Shown: piece after piece, positions 1 to 5,048 of the stretch
Numbering within the stretch: position 1 is the first letter of the stretch
Layout of the letters: every line of letters begins with the position of its first letter
Source of the DNA: Thiobacillus sp. UBA2597
Lineage (GTDB): Bacteria > Pseudomonadota > Gammaproteobacteria > Burkholderiales > Thiobacillaceae
Assembly (NCBI GenBank): GCA_002339725.1
Contig: DDKN01000030.1
Span: forward strand, 1 to 6,846
DNA: 6,846 nt
Direction: 5' to 3'
Notes under the pieces: model-generated
What the model was told of the DNA's origin: nothing
Seen by the model: only the letters and a program-made list of their open reading frames with translations
Database searches by the model: none
Made by a program: the position numbers and the translations under genes

Positions 1-172
1 CCCTCCCCCATTTATGGGGGAGGTCGGGAGGGGGAACTACACGACCCTAAATCCCTCTTACCCAACCCATCATCCCCGAGCGCCGAATTCAGTATGATTC
101 AGGCCGGATTCCAGCTTGACGCCGGATGACCCCATCCAGCTTTTTGAGCGCACCCTTTTCACGACAACACCC
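1..172. other. Non-coding leader upstream of greB
   Basis: This stretch holds no convincing gene. Its left third is a G/C-rich inverted-repeat element (described separately). The rest is the presumed 5' region of greB. A -10-like hexamer TATGAT lies at 93-98 but has no recognisable TTGACA-like partner 16-18 bp upstream, so a promoter there is only a suggestion. There is no purine-rich Shine-Dalgarno sequence immediately before the greB ATG at 173. What lies to the left of the window is unknown. Confidence 0.6.
2..67. repeat. REP-like palindromic G/C-rich element
   Basis: Positions 2-11 and 14-23 form a perfect 10-bp inverted repeat (CCTCCCCCAT and ATGGGGGAGG) around a 2-nt centre, or 9 bp with a TTTA loop. 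A second, imperfect hairpin pairs 22-35 with 52-67, with one mismatch, one G-T pair and a 2-nt bulge. It shares positions 22-23 with the first hairpin, so the two compete slightly. No T-run follows the perfect hairpin, which argues against a simple intrinsic terminator. From general knowledge, C5/G5 hairpins with G-rich tails of this kind are dispersed intergenic repeats in many betaproteobacteria. Only one copy is visible here, so repeat status is inferred. Confidence 0.5.
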
Positions 173-724
173 ATGAGCAAGGCCTTCGTCCGCGACGACG
201 CCAACGAACCGGAAGACGACGACGTCATGCCGGCGTTGCCGCCCGGCGGCAAAAACTATGTCACGCCGGCCGGCTATGCCCGGCTGCAGGCGGAACTCAA
301 CCATCTGGTGCGGGTGGAGCGGCCGCAGGTGGTCAATGTCGTTGCCTGGGCGGCCGGCAATGGCGACCGTTCGGAGAACGGCGACTACATCTACGGCAAG
401 AAGCGGCTGCGCGAGATCGACCGCCGCATCCGCTTTCTCACCAAGCGCATCGAGCAGGCCGTGGTGGTGGACCCCTTGCAGCAGGAGCACACCGATCAGG
501 TGTTCTTCGGCGCCACGGTCACCGTGCTCGATGGCGCCAGCGAATTGACCTACAGCATCGTCGGCATCGACGAGGCCGACCCGTCTCGCGGCCGCATCTC
601 CTGGCTGTCGCCCCTGGCGCGCGCCCTGCTCAAGGCGCGCGAGGGCGACAGCGTGCGGGTGCCGACGCCGGGCGGGGTGCGGGAGCTGGAGATTCTTGCG
701 GTGGAATATCGCGCCCTGGACTGA
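173..724 (+). CDS. greB: Transcription elongation factor GreB
   Basis: GreB rescues backtracked RNA polymerase by inserting its coiled coil into the secondary channel and stimulating cleavage of the RNA 3' end. The 183-residue protein has an acidic N-terminal extension (about 1-24, rich in D and E), then GGKNYVTPAGYARLQ opening the coiled-coil domain (about 25-105). The tip carries GDRSENGDYIYGKKRLREID; D65 and E68 correspond to the acidic pair that positions the catalytic Mg2+. An FKBP-like C-terminal domain (about 106-183) contains ISWLSPLARALLKAREGD and VRVPTPGG. The GDRSENGDYIYGKKR form and the long N-terminus point to GreB rather than GreA. ATG 173 (MSKAF) is chosen. An in-frame TTG at 116 would add 19 residues unlike the family, though ATG 173 lacks a clear Shine-Dalgarno. 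The gene is alone on its strand and converges on ubiE. Confidence 0.95.
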   Translation: MSKAFVRDDANEPEDDDVMPALPPGGKNYVTPAGYARLQAELNHLVRVERPQVVNVVAWAAGNGDRSENGDYIYGKKRLREIDRRIRFLTKRIEQAVVVDPLQQEHTDQVFFGATVTVLDGASELTYSIVGIDEADPSRGRISWLSPLARALLKAREGDSVRVPTPGGVRELEILAVEYRALD

Positions 725-737
725 GGGCGCGTGTTTT
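710..737 (+). terminator. Intrinsic terminator of greB, overlapping its stop codon
   Basis: CGCGCCCT at 710-717 pairs perfectly with AGGGCGCG at 724-731 (8 bp, nearly all G/C, 6-nt loop), followed by TGTTTT at 732-737. The greB TGA (722-724) lies at the end of the loop and start of the right arm, so the hairpin begins inside the last codons. The T tract is short. On the opposite strand the same hairpin is followed by ATATTCC, with no T-run, so it should work poorly for the converging ubiE transcript. Confidence 0.7.
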
Positions 738-1474
738 CAGAACTTCACGCCGACGTGCAGGGCGACCACGCCGGCGGTGAGATTGAAGTAATCGACCTGG
801 CCGAAGCCGGCCTCTTGCAGCATCTGCCTGAGCGTTTCCTGATCCGGGTGCATGCGGATGGACTCGGCCAGGTATTTGTAGCTGGCGGCATCCTTGGCCA
901 CCCACTGGCCCAGGCGCGGCAGGAGGCCGAAGGAATAGGCGTCGTAGGCCGGGGCCAGGGGCTTCCAGACCTTGGAGAATTCCAGCACCAAAAGCTTGCC
1001 GCCCGGCTTGAGCACCCGGCACATCTCCTTGAGCGCCACCTCCTTGTGGGTCATGTTGCGCAGACCGAAGGCGACCGTGACGCGATCGAAATAACCCTCG
1101 GGGAAGGGCAGGTGCTCGGCGTCGCACTGGGCGACCGGCAGGGCTAGGCCCTCATCGAGCAGACGGTCGCGCCCCACCCCGAGCATGGAGCCGTTGATGT
1201 CGGTGAGCCAGACCTCGCCGGCGGGGCCGGCATCCTGGGCCAGCAGGCGCGCGATGTCGCCAGTGCCGCCGGCGATGTCGAGGATGCGCATGCCCGGCCG
1301 CACCCCGGCCTGCAGGGCGGCGAAGCGCTTCCAGATGCGGTGCAGGCCGAGCGACATGAGGTCGTTCATCACGTCGTAGCGCTGGGCCACGGAATGGAAG
1401 ACCTCGGCCACCTTGCGCGCCTTGTCGCGCTCGGCCACCGACTGGAAACCGAAGTGGGTCTGTTTCTCGCTCAT
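737..1474 (-). CDS. ubiE: Ubiquinone/menaquinone biosynthesis C-methyltransferase UbiE
   Basis: UbiE is the SAM-dependent C-methyltransferase that methylates the benzoquinol ring in ubiquinone synthesis, and demethylmenaquinol where menaquinone is made. The 245-residue protein matches the usual 245-250. It opens with THFGFQSV (6-13) and KVAEVFHSVAQRYDVMNDLM (21-40), a family signature. SAM motif I is LDIAGGTGD (65-73), followed by the acidic TDIN (91-94). CDAEHLPFPEGYFDRV (117-132) and VAFGLRNM (134-141) form the central motifs. The C-terminus NLTAGVVALHVGVKF is typical. ATG 1474 is chosen because MSEKQTHFGF is the family N-terminus; the frame stays open 34 codons upstream but that extension overlaps yggX. 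The gene starts 10 nt after the yggX stop, suggesting co-transcription. It is not followed by ubiJ-ubiB as in many proteobacteria; greB converges on it instead. Confidence 0.97.
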   Translation of the reverse strand: MSEKQTHFGFQSVAERDKARKVAEVFHSVAQRYDVMNDLMSLGLHRIWKRFAALQAGVRPGMRILDIAGGTGDIARLLAQDAGPAGEVWLTDINGSMLGVGRDRLLDEGLALPVAQCDAEHLPFPEGYFDRVTVAFGLRNMTHKEVALKEMCRVLKPGGKLLVLEFSKVWKPLAPAYDAYSFGLLPRLGQWVAKDAASYKYLAESIRMHPDQETLRQMLQEAGFGQVDYFNLTAGVVALHVGVKF

Positions 1475-1484
1475 GCCGTCACGC

Positions 1485-1751
1485 TCAGCTGGGCCGGTAG
1501 CCCTCGGGGGCGCCCACGCCTTCGCCGAAGAAGTATTTCTCGGCCTGCTCGGCCAGGTATTTGCGATGCTGGGCATCGGCCAGGTTGAGCCGGTTCTCGT
1601 TGATGATCATGGTCTGCAGGCGGATCCAGCCTTGCCAGGCCTCTTTCGACACGTTGTCGAAGATGCGCTTGCCCAGTTCGCCCGGGTAGGGCGGAAAATC
1701 CAGACCTTCGGCCTCGCGGCCCAGTTTGACGCAGTTGACCATGCGCGCCAT
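1485..1751 (-). CDS. yggX: Probable Fe(II)-trafficking / oxidative damage protection protein YggX
   Basis: YggX is a small cytoplasmic protein linked to Fe(II) trafficking and protection of iron-sulfur clusters from oxidative damage. The 88-residue product is near the usual length of about 90. It matches the family throughout: the N-terminal MARMVNCVKLGREAEGLDF, with conserved Cys7, then YPGELGKRI (22-30), VSKEAW (34-39), QTMIINENRLN (46-56), HRKYL (62-66) and a C-terminal EGYRP (83-87). ATG 1751 is chosen because a good Shine-Dalgarno (AAGGAG) lies 6 nt upstream. An upstream in-frame TTG at 1766 lies inside that ribosome-binding region and is rejected. The 61-nt gap before it could carry a weak promoter of its own, while ubiE follows after 10 nt. 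Confidence 0.95.
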   Translation of the reverse strand: MARMVNCVKLGREAEGLDFPPYPGELGKRIFDNVSKEAWQGWIRLQTMIINENRLNLADAQHRKYLAEQAEKYFFGEGVGAPEGYRPS

Positions 1752-1757
1752 GGGGTG

Positions 1758-1763
1758 CTCCTT
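1758..1763 (-). promoter_or_regulatory. Ribosome binding site of yggX
   Basis: On the - strand this reads AAGGAG, 6 nt before ATG 1751. It is the clearest Shine-Dalgarno in the window and decides the yggX start in favour of MARMV over an upstream TTG. Confidence 0.8.
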
Positions 1764-1787
1764 CAACGGTTTCTCGGGGATGGGCGG

Positions 1788-1816
1788 ATAGTAGCGGATG
1801 CGCGCGGGCGCGTCAC
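1788..1816 (-). promoter_or_regulatory. Weak candidate sigma-70 promoter for yggX-ubiE
   Basis: On the - strand GTGACG (1816-1811) and TACTAT (1793-1788) are separated by 17 bp. Each matches the -35 and -10 consensus at 4 of 6 positions. The -35 element overlaps the TPR gene stop codon. This is the only consensus-spaced pair I found in the 61-nt gap, and the match is weak enough to be chance. It is included because the gap is larger than others in this gene string. Confidence 0.22.
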
Positions 1817-2136
1817 CCGCCCAGTTGCTTCTGTACCCGCTTGAGAAACACGGTCATTTCCTTGGCCGCCTGGACGTCGCCCCTGGCCTCGGCCACAGCG
1901 ATGCCCTGGCGGTAGGCCTCGGCTGCCTGGGCGAACTGCCCGAGTTCCATGCGGGCGCGCCCGAGCAGCTTCCAGGCCGCGGAGTACTTGGGGTCGAAGG
2001 CGAGGGCGGCCTCGAACTGGGCGCAGGCTTCGGCATGGCGTGCGGCCTTGAGGTATTCGTTGCCCAGGGAATAGCGCAGCAGGGCGTTGTCGCGCCCCGC
2101 CGCCAGCATCTTCTCGAAATTTTCCAGTGCGCTCAT
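1813..2136 (-). CDS. Small tetratricopeptide repeat (TPR) protein
   Basis: The product is a 107-residue protein made mostly of TPR helices, without a signal peptide or membrane segment, so probably cytoplasmic. Two TPR-like units are visible: about 18-50 (LLRYSLGNEYLKAARHAEAC, FEAALAFDP) and about 51-84 (SAAWKLLGRARMELGQFAQA, AEAYRQGIAVA). They show the characteristic W/L-G-Y-A-A-P spacing. A charged C-terminal helix (KEMTVFLKRVQKQL) may act as a capping helix. TPR proteins bind partner proteins; the partner here is unknown. ATG 2136 lies 5 nt after the trkH stop and has no Shine-Dalgarno, so translation probably depends on coupling to trkH. The frame stays open far upstream, but that portion is a shadow of trkH. 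A role linked to TrkH is possible from position alone and is not otherwise supported. Confidence 0.85.
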   Translation of the reverse strand: MSALENFEKMLAAGRDNALLRYSLGNEYLKAARHAEACAQFEAALAFDPKYSAAWKLLGRARMELGQFAQAAEAYRQGIAVAEARGDVQAAKEMTVFLKRVQKQLGG

Positions 2137-2141
2137 AAGGG

Positions 2142-3602
2142 TTATTTGCGCCAGAAGGCTGGTGTCAAGACCACCAGCAGGGTGAACAGTTCCAGCCGGC
2201 CGAGCAGCATGGAGAAGGTGCACACCCAGGTCTGGAAGTCGGTCAGCACGGCATAGGTGGTGGCCGGGCCGACCTGGCCCAGGCCGGGCCCCGTGTTGTT
2301 GAGGGTGGCGACGATGGCTGAAAAGGCGGTGAAGACATCGAGACCGCTGGCGATCAGGGTGAAGGACAGCACCACGATGGCGGCGATGTAGATGAACAGG
2401 AAGGCCAGCACGGCGTAAGTGATCTTGTTCGGTACCGGCACGCCGCCCAGGCGGGTGATCAGATTGGCATTGGGATGCAGCAGCCGCACCAGTTCGCGGT
2501 AGACCTGCTTGTAGAGGATGATGGCGCGCATCATCTTGATGCCGCCGCCGGTGGAGCCGGCGCTGGTGGCGAAACTGCAGAGGAAGAGCATCCACAGGCC
2601 GGCGAAATAGGGCCAGGCGTTGAAGTCTGCATTGGCCAGGCCCATGGTGGTGGCCATGGATATGGTGTTGAAGCTGGCGTAGCGCAGGGCGGTCAGGAAA
2701 TCGACGTAGACGTCCTGGAGCCAGAGGAACAGGGCCAGGCCCAGGCAGCTGCCGAGCACGATCAGGAAGAACCAGCGCAGCTCCGGATCGACCCGGTAAG
2801 GCTGCAGGCTGCGGCTGCGGAAGGCGAGGAAGTGGGTGGCGAAGTTCAGGCCGGCGATCAGGGCGAAGACCATCGCGATGCCTTCCAGCAGGGGCGAATC
2901 GAAATGGCCGAAGCTGGCGTCGTGCGAGGAAAAACCGCCCAGGCCCATGACCGAAAAGGCGTGGACCACGGCGTCGATCCAACCCATGCCGCCCAGCCAG
3001 AAGGCGATGAAACACAGCCCGGTGAAAAAGAGATAGACCACCCACAGGCCCTTAGCGGTCTCCTCCATGCGCGGGGTGAGCTTGGTGTCCTTCATCGGGC
3101 CCGGGGTCTCGGCCTTGTACATCTGGCGCCCGCCGACGCCGAGCAGGGGCAGCACGGCGACCGCCAGCACGATGACGCCCAGGCCGCCGAGCAAATGCAG
3201 CTGCGCCCGCCAGATGTTGATCGAGGCGGGCAGTTGGTCCAGGCCCGAGAGCACGGTCGCGCCCGTGGTGGTCAGGCCGGACATGGTCTCGAAATAGGCA
3301 TCGGTGAAGCTCAACTCCGGCAGGTGGATCAGCAGGGGCAGGGCGGCGAACACCGGCAGCACGGTCCAGATCAGCACCACCAGGAGAAAACCGTCGCGCG
3401 AACGTAGCTCCCGCGTGTTGTGACGGGACAGGAGCCAGAGAAAGAGCCCGCTGCCCAGGGTGATCGGCACGGCTTGGTCGAAGGCGGCGCGGGCGGCGTC
3501 GTCCAGCGCTTCGGAAATGACCAGAGGGAACAGCATGGTCAAGCCGAAGATGGCGATGACCATGCCCAAGACCTTGAGGATGGGCAGCAGGCGATCCTGC
3601 AT
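2142..3602 (-). CDS. trkH: Trk system potassium uptake protein TrkH
   Basis: TrkH is the inner-membrane K+ translocating subunit of the Trk system, gated by the cytoplasmic TrkA ring. The 486-residue length is standard (E. coli 483). It is very hydrophobic, with the four pseudo-repeats of the SKT family. Filter loops can be read at TTTGAT (111-116), VMGLGG (218-223, followed by FSSHDASFGHFDSP), TTMGLA (318-323) and NNTGPGLG (435-442). The conserved AGSTGGGIK (348-356) sits in the intramembrane loop region implicated in gating. GRLELFTLLVVLTPAFWR closes the protein as in E. coli. ATG 3602-3600 shares one base with the trkA stop (TGATG), indicating translational coupling; no strong Shine-Dalgarno is present. 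The third filter has Leu after the key Gly where E. coli has Phe, a mild variation. All filter glycines are present, so a functional channel is expected. Confidence 0.97.
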   Translation of the reverse strand: MQDRLLPILKVLGMVIAIFGLTMLFPLVISEALDDAARAAFDQAVPITLGSGLFLWLLSRHNTRELRSRDGFLLVVLIWTVLPVFAALPLLIHLPELSFTDAYFETMSGLTTTGATVLSGLDQLPASINIWRAQLHLLGGLGVIVLAVAVLPLLGVGGRQMYKAETPGPMKDTKLTPRMEETAKGLWVVYLFFTGLCFIAFWLGGMGWIDAVVHAFSVMGLGGFSSHDASFGHFDSPLLEGIAMVFALIAGLNFATHFLAFRSRSLQPYRVDPELRWFFLIVLGSCLGLALFLWLQDVYVDFLTALRYASFNTISMATTMGLANADFNAWPYFAGLWMLFLCSFATSAGSTGGGIKMMRAIILYKQVYRELVRLLHPNANLITRLGGVPVPNKITYAVLAFLFIYIAAIVVLSFTLIASGLDVFTAFSAIVATLNNTGPGLGQVGPATTYAVLTDFQTWVCTFSMLLGRLELFTLLVVLTPAFWRK

Positions 3603-4975
3603 CAGAAGAAGCCCATGCCGACCTGGAACAGCTTCTCCACCTTGGGGATCAGGCGCTTGTTGGGCACGAACAGGATGACGTGATCCTCGGCCTCGATCAC
3701 CGTGTCGTGGTGGGCGATGATCACCTCCTCGCCGCGCAGCAGGGCGCCGATGCTCACGCCCTCCGGCAGGTCGATCTCCTCGATCCGGCGGCCGACCAGC
3801 TTGGATGCGTTGCGATCGCCGTGGACCACCGCCTCCATGGCCTCGACCGCGCCGCGGCGCAGGCTGTGCACCGCCACCATGTCGCCGCGCCGGATGTGGG
3901 TGAGCAGGGGGCTGATGGTGGCCTGGGCCGGCGACAGGGCGATGTCGATCTCGCCGCCCTGCAAAAGATCGACATAGGTCGAGCGGTTGATCAGGGCGAC
4001 CACCTTGCGCGCGCCCATGCGCTTGGCCAACAGGCAGGACATGATGTTGTCCTCGTCGTCGTTGGTCAGGGCGCAGAACACGTCCATGTCGTCGATGTTC
4101 TCCTGCAGCAGCAGCTCCTCGTCGGTGGCGTTGCCGGTGAACACCAGGGTGTGCTTGAGCTGCGCCGCCAGGTGCTCGGCGTTCTTCTTGTTGCGGTCGA
4201 TCAGCTTGACCTGGTAATCGTCCTCCAGCGCCGCGGCGAGCCGGCTGCCGATGTTGCCGCCGCCGGCGATCATCACCCGGCGCACGCTCTTGTCGGCGCG
4301 GCGCATCTCCTTCATCACGGCGCGGATGTTCTCGGTGGCGGCGATGAAGAAGACCTCGTCACCGTCCTCGATCACGGTGCGGCCCTCGGGCACGAACATG
4401 CGGTCGCGCCGGAAGATGGCGGCCACCCGGGCATCGAGCTTGGGCAGATGTTTGCGGATGTCGCGCAACTCGTGGCCGACCAGGGGGCCGCCGAAGTGGG
4501 CGCGCATGGCGACCAGGCGGATGCGGCCGTCGGCGAAGTCAACCACCTGCAAGGCCTCGGGATAGTCGATCAGCCGGCGCAGATAGTTGGTCACCTCCTG
4601 CTCGGGGCTGATGACGAAGTCGACCGCCATGTTCTCCGGCGCGAAGATCTCCGGCTGCTTCATGTAATCGAGCGCGCGGATGCGGGCGATCTTGGTCGGG
4701 ATGCGGAACAGGGTGGCGCCCAGCTTGCAGGCCAGCATGTTGATCTCGTCGTTCTGGGTCACCGCCACCAGCATGTCGGCGTCTTCAGCGCCGGCCTGGC
4801 GCAGGATGGAGGGATGGGCGGCCTGGCCGCAGACCGTGCGCAGGTCGTAGCGGTCCTGCAGCCAGGCCAGCTTGGCCTCGTCGACATCGACCACGGTGAT
4901 GTCGTTGGCCTCCGAGACCAGGCCGGCGGCCAAATTGGAGCCGACCTGGCCGGCGCCGAGAATGATGATCTTCAT
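3602..4975 (-). CDS. trkA: Trk system potassium transporter subunit TrkA
   Basis: TrkA is the peripheral cytoplasmic regulator that binds NAD(H) and nucleotides and gates TrkH. The 457-residue protein has the duplicated RCK architecture of long TrkA (E. coli 458): RCK_N 1 (about 1-125), TrkA_C 1 (about 140-225), RCK_N 2 (about 231-350) and TrkA_C 2 (about 365-450). The first Rossmann motif is GAGQVG (7-12), with acidic D30 at the end of strand 2. The second is GGGNIG (238-243), with D260. Both are intact, so both halves should bind dinucleotide. LTNDDEDNIMSCLLAKRMGA (303-322) is the typical second-domain signature. ATG 4975 gives the canonical MKIIILGAGQVGS start. Upstream there is only a weak GGCGGA, 3 nt from the ATG. 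The gene lies 73 nt after the ntrX stop and overlaps trkH by 1 nt. Confidence 0.97.
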   Translation of the reverse strand: MKIIILGAGQVGSNLAAGLVSEANDITVVDVDEAKLAWLQDRYDLRTVCGQAAHPSILRQAGAEDADMLVAVTQNDEINMLACKLGATLFRIPTKIARIRALDYMKQPEIFAPENMAVDFVISPEQEVTNYLRRLIDYPEALQVVDFADGRIRLVAMRAHFGGPLVGHELRDIRKHLPKLDARVAAIFRRDRMFVPEGRTVIEDGDEVFFIAATENIRAVMKEMRRADKSVRRVMIAGGGNIGSRLAAALEDDYQVKLIDRNKKNAEHLAAQLKHTLVFTGNATDEELLLQENIDDMDVFCALTNDDEDNIMSCLLAKRMGARKVVALINRSTYVDLLQGGEIDIALSPAQATISPLLTHIRRGDMVAVHSLRRGAVEAMEAVVHGDRNASKLVGRRIEEIDLPEGVSIGALLRGEEVIIAHHDTVIEAEDHVILFVPNKRLIPKVEKLFQVGMGFF

Positions 4976-5040
4976 GATCCGCCTGCGCGAAGGATGCAGG
5001 CAAGCGTGCCCGCGATCGCCGAGACCCCAGGCGCCGGCAT
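4972..5040 (-). other. Possible 22-codon leader ORF ahead of trkA
   Basis: An ATG at 5040-5038 opens a 22-codon frame that reads MPAPGVSAIAG and ends in ILRAGGS. Its TGA (4974-4972) overlaps the trkA ATG as ATGA. An AAGGAGG lies upstream in the last ntrX codons, but 13 nt from this ATG, longer than the usual 5-9. The frame could carry ribosomes to trkA, whose own Shine-Dalgarno is poor. Against it, several codons (CTT twice, GGA, TCA, GGG) are not those favoured by neighbouring genes, and the frame stays open into ntrX without an upstream stop. It resembles no known leader peptide. Confidence 0.2.
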
Positions 5041-5048
5041 GGCTGGCG

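Noticed and set aside
116..172. TTG start giving GreB 19 more residues
   Set aside because: These residues match no GreB N-terminus known to me, while ATG 173 gives the expected start. The absence of a Shine-Dalgarno at 173 leaves slight doubt.
1475..1576. 34-codon N-terminal extension of UbiE
   Set aside because: It overlaps yggX, is unlike the family, and the conserved MSEKQTHFGF begins at 1474.
2137..3045. Extension of the TPR gene frame about 300 codons upstream, as a 410-residue protein
   Set aside because: The extra part lies entirely inside trkH in another frame and is an R/P/H/G-rich shadow. The TPR homology starts only after ATG 2136.
2475..3407. 310-codon + strand open frame antisense to trkH
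   Set aside because: It is rich in Q, G, E, H and A with no domain, as expected of the reverse of hydrophobic codons. trkH accounts for the interval.
5012..5019. GCGATCGC palindrome between ntrX and trkA
   Set aside because: A single 8-bp palindrome in GC-rich DNA is expected by chance, and no second copy or spacing pattern is visible nearby.
4976..5048. A sigma-70 promoter or terminator between ntrX and trkA
   Set aside because: No -10/-35 pair and no hairpin followed by a T-run is visible on the - strand, so read-through transcription is the simpler reading.
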